DNA from: Ectopseudomonas composti
Lineage (GTDB): Bacteria; Pseudomonadota; Gammaproteobacteria; Pseudomonadales; Pseudomonadaceae
Reading direction: 5' to 3'
Length of the DNA: 64,000 nucleotides
NCBI RefSeq assembly: GCF_001567565.1
Contig: NZ_LSSW01000024.1
Coordinates: 124,001-188,000, forward strand
The notes beneath the pieces are model-generated. The model was not told the DNA's origin and ran no database searches. It saw nothing but the letters and a program-made list of their open reading frames with translations. Of this stretch, positions 7,727 through 19,082 are shown piece by piece. The translations under genes and the position numbers were made by a program. Numbering within the stretch: position 1 is the first letter of the stretch; each line of letters starts with the position of its first letter.

Positions 7727-9757
7727 ATGCCCTCTGCCCCCATCGCCCGCCAGGAAGCCGGCAACGATCCCTATCACTGGCTGGAAAACCGCGATAGCGA
7801 TGAGGTCCTGGCCCATCTGCAGGCAGAGAACGCCTACCTGGAGGGCGTGCTGCAACCGCAGCAGGCGCTACGCGAGCAGTTGTTCGAGGAGATCAAGGGG
7901 CGCATTCGCGAGACCGACCTGTCGCTGCCCACGCCCTGGGGGGATTACCTCTACTACCAGCGCACCACGGCTGGCGACGAATACCCGCGCCATTATCGCT
8001 GCCGGCGCCCGGCCGATGGTTCGCTGGCGGTCGATGCGGCCAGCGAAGTGCTGCTGCTCGACCCCAACGCACTGGCCGGCGGTGGTTTTCTTTCCGTCGG
8101 CGCCTTCAGCATCAGTCCCGACCAGCAGCGTCTGGCCTACAGCCTCGATAGCAGTGGCGACGAAATCTACCGCCTGTTCGTCAAGGAACTGGACAGCGGT
8201 GAGATCAGCGAACTGCCGTTCGACGACTGCGACGGCAGCATGACCTGGGCAAACGACAGCCAAACGCTGTTCTTCACCGAACTGGATGAAACCCATCGCC
8301 CCTACAAACTCCATCGCCACCGCCTGGGCGACGCCGCTGCCGAGGTCGTGTTCGAAGAGGCCGATGGCCGTTTCTTCCTGCACTGCTACCGTTCCAGCTC
8401 CGAGCGCCAGCTGATCCTGCAACTGGGCAGCAAGACCACCAGCGAGGTCTGGGTACTCGACGCGCAGCAGCCGCAGGGCGAATTCAGCTGCCTGGCAACG
8501 CGTGAGGAAGGCCATGAGTACGATGTCGATCACGGCATGCTCGACGGTCAGTGGTGCTGGCTGATCCGCAGCAACCAGAGCGGCATCAACTTCGCGCTGT
8601 ACCGCGCCGCCGAGCAACAGGCGCAACGCCCACACTGGCAGCAGATTCGTGCTCACGACCCGCAAGTGATGCTCGAAGGCGCCACGCTGAACCAGCACGC
8701 CCTCACCCTTGCCCTGCGTGAAGGCGGCCAGCCGATCCTCGAAGTGCAGCCGCAGGGCCTGGCGCCCTACCGCGTGCAACTGCCGGATGCGGCCTACAGC
8801 CTCTACGTGCAGGACAGCCTGGAATTCCACAGCCCGGTGATCCGCCTGCGCTACGAAGCGCTGAACCGTCCCGCGCAAGTGCGCCAGCTGGAACTGGCCA
8901 CGGGCACGCAGCAGGTTCTCAAGCAGACGCCGGTGGAAGGCCCGTTCGATGCCGATGCCTACGAGAGCCGCCGCCTCTGGGCCAGCGCTGCCGACGGGAC
9001 GCAGGTACCGATCAGCCTGGTGGCGCGCCGCGAGGTATTCGCCGCTGGCAAGCCGGCGCCGCTCTATCTCTATGGTTATGGCGCCTACGGCGAGAGCCTC
9101 GACCCCTGGTTTTCCCATGCCCGCCTGAGCCTGCTGGAACGCGGTTTCGTCTTCGCCATTGCCCACGTACGTGGCGGCGGTGAGATGGGTGAAGCCTGGT
9201 ACCGTGCCGGCAAGCTGGAGCACAAACAGAACACCTTCGACGATTTCATCGCCTGCGCCGAGTGCCTGATCGCCGAGGGCCTGACCACCGCCTCGCAACT
9301 GGCGATCAGCGGCGGCAGTGCCGGTGGCCTGCTGATCGGCGCCGTACTCAATCAACGCCCCGAGCTGTTCGCAGCAGCCATCGCCGAGGTGCCTTTCGTC
9401 GACGTCCTCAACACCATGCTCAACCCCGACCTGCCGCTGACCGTGACCGAGTACGACGAATGGGGCGACCCGAATCAGCCCGAGGTATTCGAGCGCATCA
9501 AGGCCTATGCGCCTTACGAAAACGTGCGCGCCCAGGCCTATCCGGCGATCCTTGCTGTCGCCGGTTACAACGACAGTCGGGTGCAGTATTGGGAAGCGGC
9601 GAAGTGGGTGGCCAAGTTGCGCCGCGACAGGAGCGACGACAACCTGCTGCTACTCAAGACCGACCTCGGCGCCGGCCACGGTGGCATGAGTGGGCGTTAT
9701 CAGGGCATCAAGGATGTGGCGCTGGAGTACGCGTTCATCTTGCGCGTGCTCGCATAA
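7727..9757 (+). CDS. ptrB: Oligopeptidase B (S9 family serine peptidase)
   Basis: 676 residues: an N-terminal beta-propeller (about 60-400) capping a C-terminal alpha/beta-hydrolase. Catalytic Ser531 lies in GGSAGG, Asp616 in NDSRV and His651 in GHGG, giving the S9 triad. Oligopeptidase B cleaves short peptides after basic residues in the cytosol. Although the frame is open far upstream, the start at 7727 (MPSAPIARQEAG, leading to PYHWLE) is family-like and has CTGGAG upstream. Downstream is a REP element. Confidence 0.94.
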   Translation: MPSAPIARQEAGNDPYHWLENRDSDEVLAHLQAENAYLEGVLQPQQALREQLFEEIKGRIRETDLSLPTPWGDYLYYQRTTAGDEYPRHYRCRRPADGSLAVDAASEVLLLDPNALAGGGFLSVGAFSISPDQQRLAYSLDSSGDEIYRLFVKELDSGEISELPFDDCDGSMTWANDSQTLFFTELDETHRPYKLHRHRLGDAAAEVVFEEADGRFFLHCYRSSSERQLILQLGSKTTSEVWVLDAQQPQGEFSCLATREEGHEYDVDHGMLDGQWCWLIRSNQSGINFALYRAAEQQAQRPHWQQIRAHDPQVMLEGATLNQHALTLALREGGQPILEVQPQGLAPYRVQLPDAAYSLYVQDSLEFHSPVIRLRYEALNRPAQVRQLELATGTQQVLKQTPVEGPFDADAYESRRLWASAADGTQVPISLVARREVFAAGKPAPLYLYGYGAYGESLDPWFSHARLSLLERGFVFAIAHVRGGGEMGEAWYRAGKLEHKQNTFDDFIACAECLIAEGLTTASQLAISGGSAGGLLIGAVLNQRPELFAAAIAEVPFVDVLNTMLNPDLPLTVTEYDEWGDPNQPEVFERIKAYAPYENVRAQAYPAILAVAGYNDSRVQYWEAAKWVAKLRRDRSDDNLLLLKTDLGAGHGGMSGRYQGIKDVALEYAFILRVLA

Positions 9758-9764
9758 CGTATCC

Positions 9765-9834
9765 GTAGGAGCGGTTGGGCGGCATTCCGCTTTAGCCGCG
9801 ATGCTTGGGGAATCGCGGCTGAAGCCGCTCCTAC
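9765..9834. repeat. REP element
   Basis: Outer arms GTAGGAGCGG (9765-9774) and CCGCTCCTAC (9825-9834) enclose inner arms TAGCCGCGAT / ATCGCGGCTG. This is the classic Pseudomonas REP pair with head-to-head orientation. It lies between convergent ptrB and the next gene. Confidence 0.9.
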
Positions 9835-9840
9835 AGTCGA

Positions 9841-10155
9841 TCAGTCAGCCTTGCGCTGCCCGTCCAGCCCCTGGCTGTTACGGCGCAGCTGCTCATCGAG
9901 TTGCGGAATCGGCTGATCGCCAGTGGATTTTGGTGCAGTCCCGGGGAGCGTCTGCCCCTGGGGCGGCGGCAAGAGGGGCGCCGATCCCTGGCGCTTGATC
10001 GTATTGGGCGTGGAAGGCTGACTGTAAGGCTGTGGGGTCGCAGTGCCCGGCGCACCCGCGCCAGGGGCAGACGGCATGCGCGGCGGTTCCTGAGCCCAGG
10101 CCAGGCCGCCAAGGCCGGAGGCCAGAATCATCACGGCGAACAGTGGGAAGCGCAT
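9841..10155 (-). CDS. Small secreted Pro-rich protein, unknown function
   Basis: 104 residues with a signal peptide (hydrophobic 5-20, cleavage after LAWAQ or nearby) and a mature region of low complexity rich in Pro, Ala, Gly and Gln. No domain recognised; probably periplasmic and unstructured. A ribosome-binding site AGGAG lies upstream of the start on the minus strand. Divergent from the YajD gene. Confidence 0.75.
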   Translation of the reverse strand: MRFPLFAVMILASGLGGLAWAQEPPRMPSAPGAGAPGTATPQPYSQPSTPNTIKRQGSAPLLPPPQGQTLPGTAPKSTGDQPIPQLDEQLRRNSQGLDGQRKAD

Positions 10156-10239
10156 GACAGTTCTCCTGTGCAGCTGGCTTTCGTTCTATTCTGGCAACAT
10201 ATCCAGCCAAGCGTTCACCTCTCGATAACAGGTTCTGCC

Positions 10240-10578
10240 ATGAGCACCAACAACCGTTACTACCTGTCCGCCCAGGCCGAAGAAGGCTACCGGCAGAAAG
10301 CACTGAAAATGTACCCCCACGTCTGTGGCCGCTGCGCCCGCGAGTTCTCTGGCAAGCGCCTGAGCGAACTGACCGTGCATCACCGCGACCACAACCACCA
10401 CAACAACCCGGCCGATGGTTCCAACTGGGAACTGCTGTGCCTGTTCTGTCACGACAACGAACATTCGCGCTACACCGATCAGCAGTACTTCGCCGAAGGC
10501 TCCACTGCCAGCCCGCAGTCTGCCAAATCGACCTACAAGGCCTTTGGCGATCTGGCCAGCCTGCTGAAAAAGGACTAG
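10240..10578 (+). CDS. yajD: HNH nuclease family protein YajD
   Basis: 112 residues. A treble-clef zinc site is built from CGRC (about 29-32) and CLFC (about 68-71), surrounding the HNH core VHHRDHNHHNN and ending HDNEH. Length and sequence match the E. coli YajD family. The biochemical role is unproven, but a DNA-cleaving or nicking activity is expected from the fold. It stands alone here rather than inside a phage or restriction locus. Confidence 0.9.
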   Translation: MSTNNRYYLSAQAEEGYRQKALKMYPHVCGRCAREFSGKRLSELTVHHRDHNHHNNPADGSNWELLCLFCHDNEHSRYTDQQYFAEGSTASPQSAKSTYKAFGDLASLLKKD

Positions 10579-10594
10579 CAGGCAGTGAGCACCG

Positions 10595-10600
10595 TATAAT
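10595..10600 (+). promoter_or_regulatory. Consensus -10 box (TATAAT) before the TrmH-type gene
   Basis: Perfect TATAAT 23 bases before the GTG start of the methyltransferase; no convincing -35 hexamer at the right spacing. With a start site a few bases downstream the transcript would have a very short leader. Confidence 0.4.
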
Positions 10601-10622
10601 CGGCGCTTTTGCGAGTACCACC

Positions 10623-11093
10623 GTGGCCAACAAGAGATACGCCTGCATCGGCCTGTTCAATCCGAAGTCGCCGGAAAATGTCGGCTCCATCATGCGCGCG
10701 GCAGGCTGCTATGGCGTCAGTTCGGTGTTCTACACCGGAACCCGCTACGACCGCGCCAAGGATTTCATCACCGACACCAAGAAGGTTCACCAGGATATCC
10801 CGCTGATCAACATCGACGATCTGCGCAAGATCCTGCCGCTGGGCTGCACGCCGGTCGCGGTTGAGCTGGTCGATGATGCCCGCGCCCTGCCCGCCTATAC
10901 CCACCCCGACCGGGCGCTGTACATCTTCGGCCCGGAGGACGGCTCCCTGCAGCAGGAGATTCTCGACTGGTGTGGCGCTGAAGTGGTGTACATCCCCACA
11001 CAGGGCTGCATGAACCTGGCTGCCACGGTCAATGTGGTGCTCTACGACCGCCTGGCCAAGGGCAACAACACCCGCTCCGGCCCCTTGTTCTGA
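10623..11093 (+). CDS. SpoU/TrmH-type (SPOUT) RNA 2'-O-methyltransferase
   Basis: 156 residues. The three SPOUT motifs are visible: NPKSPENVGSIMRA (motif 1, about 12-25), FGPEDGS (motif 2, about 100-106) and IPTQGCMNLAATVN (motif 3, about 123-136), which forms the SAM-binding knot. The RNA target is not evident; the protein consists of the catalytic domain only. The start is GTG (V/M-ANKRYACIG); upstream codons overlap yajD and are not conserved. Confidence 0.88.
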   Translation: MANKRYACIGLFNPKSPENVGSIMRAAGCYGVSSVFYTGTRYDRAKDFITDTKKVHQDIPLINIDDLRKILPLGCTPVAVELVDDARALPAYTHPDRALYIFGPEDGSLQQEILDWCGAEVVYIPTQGCMNLAATVNVVLYDRLAKGNNTRSGPLF

Positions 11094-11125
11094 CTCGAAC
11101 CAGACAGGGGCCAGAGCGGTGACGC

Positions 11126-12352
11126 TCAGCGCAGCAAACGCGTATCCAGCGTCTTCGACGGGCCACCGATGACGTTCTCGGTGATGTCGATGAAGTCCTT
11201 GGTGCTGACCTTGTCCAGGCGCATCAGCCCACGGGTGACGTCATCGAGCGACAGGTTGCCCTTGTCCTTGGTCTTCTGCCGGATCTCCCGATCCAGCTCC
11301 TGCAACAGCAGCACGGCACGCGCCGTCACCGGGCCACTGGCGTTGTCGGTGCGCAGGCTGTTGACCGGCTTGCTCCAGCGAATCAGCTGTTCGCGGATCT
11401 TCTGATAGCGATCCTCGCTGATGCCGCCGGCACGGCGCACCAGCTCGATGGCGTAGTACTCGGCCAGGCCTTCGGCGATCCAGTCGCTGCGCTCACGGCC
11501 ATAGATGCGGCCGAACACGTGCACCAGTTCGTGCACCAGAGAACTGGTGCCGTTTTCGCTGACCAGCGGGCGGTCGGCATGCATGAAGTAGGAATTGGCC
11601 GCCGACAGGCCGCCGCGCCACATCGGGTCGCCAGCGCCAACGATCAGCAGCTTGTCCGGATCGCGCGGGAACACCTGCTGAATCTGCGGCCAGACGAAGG
11701 TCAGGAAGGTCATGATGTCCATGCGCCGCACGCCCTCGCCAATCGGCGCGGAGATGGCGACTTCGGTGTCCCCCAGGCGCGTGCGACGAGTGCCGAGCTT
11801 GCCGGCGAGCATCCAGCCGGTCGGGCGGTCGAACTTGCGCTCCGGGTTGTCGATACGGAAACGATTCTTGCCGATGCGCGGCCAGCCGGTCTCCACGCTC
11901 TTCCAGCCCTTGGGCAGATCGAACTGCAGGCGTGCCACCAGATCGGTCTTGTCCTTCTGATCGAGCTTGGCCGCAGGCACCAGGTCGTCACCACGAAACA
12001 GCGCCCAGTCCTGGGTCATCCTGGCATCGTAGCGCCCCGGCTTGCGCTGGTGGTCGATCAGCACACGGTAGCTCAGCACGCTCTTGCCATCACCCGGCTG
12101 CCACTTGCCGCGCCCGGCCTGCTCCTGCGACCACTGGCCGTCAGCCTTGAAGTCGCTGAAACGGCCATCCTCACCGAGGTTGAAGTCGAGGCTGCGCACG
12201 CGCTCGCCCTCCTCCAGGGTGATGCTGACCTCAGCCTGGTTGCTCTCCGGCAAGAAGCGTATGCGGTAATCCAGATCGACCTTATGCGTGGCGGCGAAGG
12301 CCGGCAGACTCAGAAGCAGCAATGACGAGTACAACGGCAAGCGAAGGGACAT
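11126..12352 (-). CDS. Secreted metallopeptidase-like protein (HExxH, gluzincin type)
   Basis: 408 residues with a signal peptide (1-20, cleavage after PAFA). The zinc motif HELVH lies at 274-278, and WIAEGLAEYY (291-300) supplies a downstream Glu typical of M1/M61-like gluzincins. Before it is a beta-rich N-terminal region. Probably a periplasmic peptidase; substrate unknown. The start at 12352 has GGAG upstream and creates the signal peptide; the open frame before it is not conserved. Convergent with the methyltransferase (32-base gap). Confidence 0.82.
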   Translation of the reverse strand: MSLRLPLYSSLLLLSLPAFAATHKVDLDYRIRFLPESNQAEVSITLEEGERVRSLDFNLGEDGRFSDFKADGQWSQEQAGRGKWQPGDGKSVLSYRVLIDHQRKPGRYDARMTQDWALFRGDDLVPAAKLDQKDKTDLVARLQFDLPKGWKSVETGWPRIGKNRFRIDNPERKFDRPTGWMLAGKLGTRRTRLGDTEVAISAPIGEGVRRMDIMTFLTFVWPQIQQVFPRDPDKLLIVGAGDPMWRGGLSAANSYFMHADRPLVSENGTSSLVHELVHVFGRIYGRERSDWIAEGLAEYYAIELVRRAGGISEDRYQKIREQLIRWSKPVNSLRTDNASGPVTARAVLLLQELDREIRQKTKDKGNLSLDDVTRGLMRLDKVSTKDFIDITENVIGGPSKTLDTRLLR

Positions 12353-12453
12353 CGAGCGAAACTCCTGATGCGGAACGTGGCGGCATATGACAGCTGCGCC
12401 ACCGGGCAAATTCCATGGACAGGCAGCAGATTTGCCACGAAGCCGCGCGGTAA

Positions 12454-12903
12454 TCAACCCGCGCGGAAAATCAGATGATCTTCCCAGTCGTCTTCGGCGA
12501 CGCTGTTCTCACTGAGCATACGTCCTGATTGGGAAATACGCTCGGCATGCACCGCATCCGGGTCGCCGCAGACCAGGTGATGCCAGTGCGGCAGGTCCTT
12601 GCCCTCGCTGACCAGACGATAGCCGCAGGTCGGCGGCAACCACTGGAACTGATCGGCCTGCGCTGGTGTGAGCTGAATGCAGTCGGGCACATGCTTGACC
12701 CGGTTGGGGTAGTCGCTGCAACGGCAGGTTTGCAGGTCCAGCAGCTTGCAGGCGATGCGCGTGTAGTAGACCGCGCCGTCGTCTTCGTCTTCGAGTTTCT
12801 GCAGGCAGCACAGACCGCAGCCGTCGCACAGCGACTCCCACTCGCGCTGATCGAGCTGGGCAAGCGTCTTGCGTTTCCAGAAGGGTTGGAGGTCGGCAGC
12901 CAT
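12454..12903 (-). CDS. ycgN: YcgN-family cysteine-cluster protein
   Basis: 149 residues. Cys-rich segments CDGCGLCC near the N-terminus, then C..CRC, PDC, and later PTC and VC residues define the YcgN/UPF0260 cysteine cluster, thought to bind zinc or an iron-sulfur cluster. Function unknown. It lies in a minus-strand group with RNase D, YcgL and a dehydrogenase, an arrangement familiar from Pseudomonas. Confidence 0.9.
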   Translation of the reverse strand: MAADLQPFWKRKTLAQLDQREWESLCDGCGLCCLQKLEDEDDGAVYYTRIACKLLDLQTCRCSDYPNRVKHVPDCIQLTPAQADQFQWLPPTCGYRLVSEGKDLPHWHHLVCGDPDAVHAERISQSGRMLSENSVAEDDWEDHLIFRAG

Positions 12904-12986
12904 GGCAGCAGTATGGGGCTCGGGCGCAAAGCGCAGCAGTCTAGCGTGGGCAGCACACCGGGCCAAGTTGCGCTGGCCCGACGCCA

Positions 12987-13919
12987 TCAGTAACCGCGGG
13001 CGAAATCCACCTCGCCGCGTAACGGCGCGCCAGCTTGCCAGCGCGCCAGGTTTTCGATGAACAGCTCGCTCATCAGCAGCGGGTCGGTGGGCGCCGAGCT
13101 GTGACCGGTGAGCAACAACCGGGGCGCCGTCCAGAATGCATGCCCAGGCGGCAGAGGCTCTTCACGGCACACGTCGATGACGGCGGCGGCCAGCTGGTTC
13201 TGCTCCAGCGCGGCCACCAGGTCGGCGTCGACCACGGCAACGCCGCGACCAGCATTGATCAGCACGGCCTGCGGGCGCAAGCGGGCGAACAGCCGGGCAT
13301 CGTACAGATCGCGCGTGGCCGGCGTATCCGGCAGCAGGTTGACCACGTAATCGGCCCAGGCGACCAGATGCGGCAGCTGATCCATGGCCGCAACCTCGAC
13401 AAAAGGCGCCTGCTCACGAGCCTGACTGGCAATGCCGCGCAGCTCCACGCCAAAGGGCTGGAGAAAATCGGCCACGGCCTGGCCGATATCGCCGCAACCG
13501 ACCACCAGCACGCGGCGCCCGCGCAGGCTGCGCGGCTGGCTGTGATCCCAATGCTGCTCGACCTGAGCCGCCAGACGGGCGAACAGGCGGCGCTCATGGG
13601 CCAGCAGGTGAGCCAGCACGTATTCGGCCATCACCTGTCCGAAGATGCCAACCGCGCGGGTCAGGCGGTAATCGCGCGGCAGGTCTGCCGCCAGCAACGG
13701 CGTGATACCGGCCCAGGTCGATTGCAACCACTGCGGGCGCACTCCTTCGCGCAGCAAGGGCGCAAGCAGATCGGGCTGGCCCAGCCACAGCTCGCAGTCG
13801 CCGGCTAGCGCACGCAGCTGTTCGAGCTGCGCACCGACCACCACTTGCAGTTCGGGACAGGCGCTACGGATACGCTCGGAGTAGCGCGCGTGGTCATGTT
13901 CGGCGATCAGCAGGCGCAT
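12987..13919 (-). CDS. D-2-hydroxyacid dehydrogenase (GhrA-like)
   Basis: 310 residues. The NAD(P)-binding GxGxxG reads VGCGDIG near 138-144. Catalytic Arg is in NAGRG, Glu in CREEP and His in TGHSSAP, the R/E/H set of the family. Predicted to reduce a 2-keto acid such as glyoxylate or hydroxypyruvate. Its start lies three bases after the ycgL stop, so it belongs to the rnd-ycgL transcription unit. Confidence 0.9.
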   Translation of the reverse strand: MRLLIAEHDHARYSERIRSACPELQVVVGAQLEQLRALAGDCELWLGQPDLLAPLLREGVRPQWLQSTWAGITPLLAADLPRDYRLTRAVGIFGQVMAEYVLAHLLAHERRLFARLAAQVEQHWDHSQPRSLRGRRVLVVGCGDIGQAVADFLQPFGVELRGIASQAREQAPFVEVAAMDQLPHLVAWADYVVNLLPDTPATRDLYDARLFARLRPQAVLINAGRGVAVVDADLVAALEQNQLAAAVIDVCREEPLPPGHAFWTAPRLLLTGHSSAPTDPLLMSELFIENLARWQAGAPLRGEVDFARGY

Positions 13920-13922
13920 CGG

Positions 13923-14216
13923 TCACACCGGATCGTTACGGCGCAGCAGTTCGTCGGGCAGGTGCTCGATGTACTCCTCCTCGGGCGGCGGCATCTGCAG
14001 GTGATAACCCTGCTTCTCGAGGTTCTCCAGCACCTGGGCGATGTCCTCGCGGGCCAGCTGACGTTCGGGACTGAGCACCAGATCGAAGGCATGCGCAGGC
14101 GGACCGAAGACGCTGAGCAGCCCTTCGGGTACGCGCGCCAGGGCTTCGGCCTTGAGCACGTAGAGGTACATCTCGTTCTTGCGCGGACTCTTGTAGATGG
14201 AACAGATGCGTTTCAC
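13923..14216 (-). CDS. ycgL: YcgL domain-containing protein
   Basis: 97 residues, start KRICSIYKS from a GTG codon at 14216-14214. That GTG overlaps the TGA stop of rnd (GTGA), indicating translational coupling. YcgL/UPF0745 proteins are small and conserved in gammaproteobacteria, usually next to RNase D. Their function is unknown; the constant neighbourhood suggests a link to RNA metabolism. Confidence 0.92.
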   Translation of the reverse strand: MKRICSIYKSPRKNEMYLYVLKAEALARVPEGLLSVFGPPAHAFDLVLSPERQLAREDIAQVLENLEKQGYHLQMPPPEEEYIEHLPDELLRRNDPV

Positions 14217-15346
14217 GCGGATTCTCCTTCGGCGGCCAGACAATCCAACAGAGCCTGGCCCATCAGCTCCCGGCGCCAGCCGCGCAGGGATTCAGGCAAT
14301 TGGTACGGACCATTGGGGAAGCCGGTTTTCAGCAAGGCTTCCAGGGTCTTCTTGCGCAACATCAGCTCGGGCACGATATCCAGGCGCTCGCCCTCGCGCT
14401 GGCCGACGGCGCGCAGTTTCTTCAGCAACGCCGAGGCTTCGACCGGCAACGGCTCGGGCAGGGCTTCGGGCCACTGTTCGGGCGGCAATGCGGCCGCCTC
14501 GCGAATCAGCTCCAGCAGCGTTTCACCGTCCTGACGCACGGTTTTCGGGTGCATGTCCTCGATACGCGCCAATGCCACCAGGTTATCGGGCTGGGTGCGC
14601 GCCAGCGGCCACAGCGAATGTTCGCGCAGCACGCGATTGCGTGGCTGGTTGCGCGCCCGCGCCTCACGCTCGCGCCAGGCGCACAGCGCGCGCAGCACGG
14701 CCTGCTGCTGACGCGACAGCTTCCATGCCAGCTTGGCCTCGCGCCAGGCATCTTCAGGGGCGACTTCACGGTTCAGATTGGCCACCAGTTCGGCACCGTC
14801 CTGCTGGATCCATTCGACCTTCTGTGGCGCCAGGCGCGCGGTCAGGGCGCGATACACCTCGACCAGGTGCAGGACGTCCTCGGCGGCATAGCGCACCTGC
14901 AGGTCGGACAACGGCCGCTGCAACCAATCGGAGCGGGTCTCGCCCTTGGGCAGTTCGATGTCGAGCAGCGCCTGCACCAGGCGCGAATAGCCCATGGAGA
15001 AACCGAGATTGAGGTAACCCGCGGCCAGTTGCGTATCGAACAGCGGCGCCGGCAGGCTGCCAGTCAGGCGCAGGAAGACCTCCAGGTCTTCACTGCACGA
15101 ATGCAGCACCTTGACCACGCCCGGCGCTTCGAGCAATGCGGCGAACGGCCGCCAGTCGCTGATGCGCAGCGGGTCGATCAGGTAGGCGCCGTCGCCGCCG
15201 CTGACCTGCAACAACCCGGCGATGGGATAGAAGGTGTCGACGCGCATGAACTCGGTGTCCAGCGCGACGAAGGGCAGCGCCTGCCAGGCAGCGCAATGCT
15301 CGGCCAGGCTGGCGTCGTCGAGAATCCAGTGAATGTCGTTAGCCAC
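14213..15346 (-). CDS. rnd: Ribonuclease D
   Basis: 377 residues. The DEDDy exonuclease motifs are visible: ALDTEF near the N-terminus, a central HSCSEDLEV, and YAAEDVLHL. An HRDC domain follows (about 210-290) with a second helical C-terminal region. RNase D trims tRNA 3' ends and other small RNAs. The start is a GTG ([10 protein letters not shown]); upstream codons are not conserved. Coupled to ycgL by a four-base overlap. Confidence 0.93.
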   Translation of the reverse strand: MANDIHWILDDASLAEHCAAWQALPFVALDTEFMRVDTFYPIAGLLQVSGGDGAYLIDPLRISDWRPFAALLEAPGVVKVLHSCSEDLEVFLRLTGSLPAPLFDTQLAAGYLNLGFSMGYSRLVQALLDIELPKGETRSDWLQRPLSDLQVRYAAEDVLHLVEVYRALTARLAPQKVEWIQQDGAELVANLNREVAPEDAWREAKLAWKLSRQQQAVLRALCAWREREARARNQPRNRVLREHSLWPLARTQPDNLVALARIEDMHPKTVRQDGETLLELIREAAALPPEQWPEALPEPLPVEASALLKKLRAVGQREGERLDIVPELMLRKKTLEALLKTGFPNGPYQLPESLRGWRRELMGQALLDCLAAEGESA

Positions 15347-15474
15347 GCGGCTCTCCCGTCTTGAATGCCGCGCAGTATATATGCCCAGGCCATCGCACGG
15401 GGCGGCAGCCTGCCGCCGATCAGCGGAACTGTGTAATCTGTGCCGCGCGCCACCTCCGACACGGAAGAACAACA

Positions 15475-16539
15475 ATGCTGAAGAAACTGCTTGCCCTGCT
15501 CGTCATGCTGCTGGCCGCAGCGGCCAGTTATCTGGCCCTGAGCCCCAGCCCGATCGATCCACTGCCCTGGGACGCCGCCCCCGCCCCGGCGCTGACGGGC
15601 GTGCTGGAGCCCAACGACACGCTGATGAAGGCCGAGCTGCTGGCCCGCGGCCAGGTCCATGGCCCGGAAGACACTGCAGTCGACAGCCAGGGCCGGGTCT
15701 ATGCCGGCCTGCATGACGGGCGCATCGTGCGCGTGCTGCACGACGACAGCCTGGAAACCTTCGCCGATACCGGCGGCCGCCCACTGGGCATGGACTTCGA
15801 CGCCAGTGGCAACCTGATCGTCGCCGATGCCTACAAGGGCCTGCTCAGCATCGACCCGCAGGGCACCATCAAGGTACTGACCACCGAGGCTGATGGCCTG
15901 CGCTTCGCCTTCACCGATGATCTGGACATCGCCAGCGACGGCACCATCTACTTCAGCGACGCCTCCTCGCGCTTCGAACAGCCGGACTACCTGCTCGACC
16001 TGCTCGAGGCTCGCCCTCACGGGCGCCTGCTCAGCTACGATCCGGCAAGCGGCGAGACCCACGTTTTGCTCAATGACCTGTACTTCGCCAACGGCGTGGC
16101 GCTGTCGGCGAACGAGGACTTCGTACTGGTCAACGAGACCTATCGCTATCGCATCACCCGTTACTGGCTCAAGGGCGACAAGGCCGGCCAGCACGACATT
16201 TTCATCGACAACCTGCCCGGCCTGCCGGACAACCTGCAAGGCGACCGCAAGGGCACCTTCTGGGTCGCCCTGCCGAGCCCTCGCAAGGCCGATGCCGATT
16301 TCCTCCACCGCCACCCCTGGCTCAAGTCGCAACTGGCCAAGCTGCCGCGCGCCCTGTGGCCGAAGGCGATCCCCTATGGCTTCGCCATCGCCCTCAACGA
16401 GCAAGGCGAGATCGTCCGCAGCCTGCATGACACCAGCGGCACGCACCTGCGCATGATCACCTCGGTCAAGCCGGTGGGCGACTACCTGTATTTCGGCAGC
16501 CTGGATAACGATCGAATCGGCAAACTGCAGATTCACTGA
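15475..16539 (+). CDS. SMP-30/strictosidine-synthase-like beta-propeller protein
   Basis: 354 residues. An N-terminal hydrophobic segment (2-22) acts as signal anchor or signal peptide, followed by a six-bladed propeller with repeated GxVY/DxxG motifs. The FANGVALS and GLPDNL segments match the strictosidine synthase / adipocyte plasma membrane-associated protein group. Probably a periplasmic or membrane-tethered lactonase or esterase, substrate unknown. Start chosen at the ATG preceding KKLLALL; upstream codons lack family similarity. Confidence 0.82.
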   Translation: MLKKLLALLVMLLAAAASYLALSPSPIDPLPWDAAPAPALTGVLEPNDTLMKAELLARGQVHGPEDTAVDSQGRVYAGLHDGRIVRVLHDDSLETFADTGGRPLGMDFDASGNLIVADAYKGLLSIDPQGTIKVLTTEADGLRFAFTDDLDIASDGTIYFSDASSRFEQPDYLLDLLEARPHGRLLSYDPASGETHVLLNDLYFANGVALSANEDFVLVNETYRYRITRYWLKGDKAGQHDIFIDNLPGLPDNLQGDRKGTFWVALPSPRKADADFLHRHPWLKSQLAKLPRALWPKAIPYGFAIALNEQGEIVRSLHDTSGTHLRMITSVKPVGDYLYFGSLDNDRIGKLQIH

Positions 16540-16547
16540 GCCAGCAA

Positions 16548-16576
16548 GCGGCCCGGGTCATTCTGGCCTGGGCCGC
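16548..16576. terminator. Hairpin in convergent gap
   Basis: Arms GCGGCCCGGGTCA (16548-16560) and TGGCCTGGGCCGC (16564-16576) pair with two mismatches around a three-base loop. No long T-run. Likely a shared stop for the convergent propeller and spermidine-synthase-like genes. Confidence 0.5.
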
Positions 16577-16580
16577 CGGC

Positions 16581-17261
16581 TCAGACCTTCTGGGCGATCC
16601 AGATGGTGTGCCGCGTGCCCCGATTGCCGTGGGCATAGACCTGCACCGCCTCCCCCTTGAAACCGGCCTTGCGTACTTTCTCGGAAAAGGCGCGGTCGGC
16701 GCTCGACGACCACACCGCCAACATCCCCTTGGGCCTTAGCGCTTTGGCGCACTGGCGCAGGCCGTCCATGCTGTACAGCCAGTCATTACCCTTCTGCGTC
16801 AGGCCTTCGGGGCCGTTGTCGACATCCAGCATGATCGCGTCATAGCGCTGCTCGGCCGCCTGCAGCACCTTGGCAACGTCCTCCTGAATGATCAGCGTGC
16901 GCGGGTCGCTCAGGGGATGGCCCGACTTCGCACCCAGTGGGCCACGGTTCCACTCGACCACGCCTGGCACCAGCTCGGCCACCGCAACCTCGGCATCAGC
17001 ACCCAGGTGCTGCAGCGCTGACGCCAGGGTAAACCCCATGCCCAGGCCGCCGATCAATACCCGCACCTGTGGCCGACTCGCGATCTGCTTGCAGGGAATC
17101 GCGGCCAGGGCATCTTCCGAGCCGTGCATGCGCGTGTTCATCAGTTGCCCGCCATCACCGCCAGCAATCTTGATGACGAAGTCGTCACCGTACTCGAACA
17201 GATTGAGCGCGCCATCCGTACCAGGGATTGCAGCGGTGTCGAGCAAGACGAAACGTTTCAT
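16581..17261 (-). CDS. Spermidine-synthase-like methyltransferase-fold protein
   Basis: 226 residues. A Rossmann SAM/dcSAM site reads IGGLGMG near 73-79, followed by AELVPGVVEWNRG and an acidic YDAIMLDVDNGP motif. This matches the spermidine-synthase-related family often misnamed SpeE. The protein lacks the N-terminal beta domain of true SpeE, so polyamine synthesis cannot be assumed. The start MKRFVLLD is preferred over the upstream MVC extension. Confidence 0.8.
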   Translation of the reverse strand: MKRFVLLDTAAIPGTDGALNLFEYGDDFVIKIAGGDGGQLMNTRMHGSEDALAAIPCKQIASRPQVRVLIGGLGMGFTLASALQHLGADAEVAVAELVPGVVEWNRGPLGAKSGHPLSDPRTLIIQEDVAKVLQAAEQRYDAIMLDVDNGPEGLTQKGNDWLYSMDGLRQCAKALRPKGMLAVWSSSADRAFSEKVRKAGFKGEAVQVYAHGNRGTRHTIWIAQKV

Positions 17262-17345
17262 GCAGACCAAGACCTATGTAGCGAGCGACGGGGCGGGCAG
17301 CATGCCTGAATCACGCACGCAACACAGCCCCGCCAGAAACGACGA

Positions 17346-17369
17346 GGCCCCGCGTTCACACGCGGGGCC
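17346..17369. terminator. GC-rich hairpin downstream of gdhA
   Basis: GGCCCCGCG (17346-17354) and CGCGGGGCC (17361-17369) pair perfectly around a six-base loop, 20 bases past the gdhA stop. Only a short mixed T-rich stretch follows on the minus strand. Confidence 0.55.
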
Positions 17370-17389
17370 CCGAGTCTACTGCGATAGGC

Positions 17390-19082
<1,693 letters not shown>

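Noticed and set aside
2608..9834. CRISPR-like repeats
   Set aside because: The repeats are palindromic, differ from each other, and are not regularly spaced.
10240..10578. HNH proteins (YajD and 33948-34268) as homing endonucleases or phage genes
   Set aside because: Neither lies in an intron, intein or phage cluster; both match stand-alone chromosomal families.
16581..17261. True spermidine synthase (speE)
   Set aside because: Lacks the N-terminal beta domain and full active site; only the Rossmann part matches.
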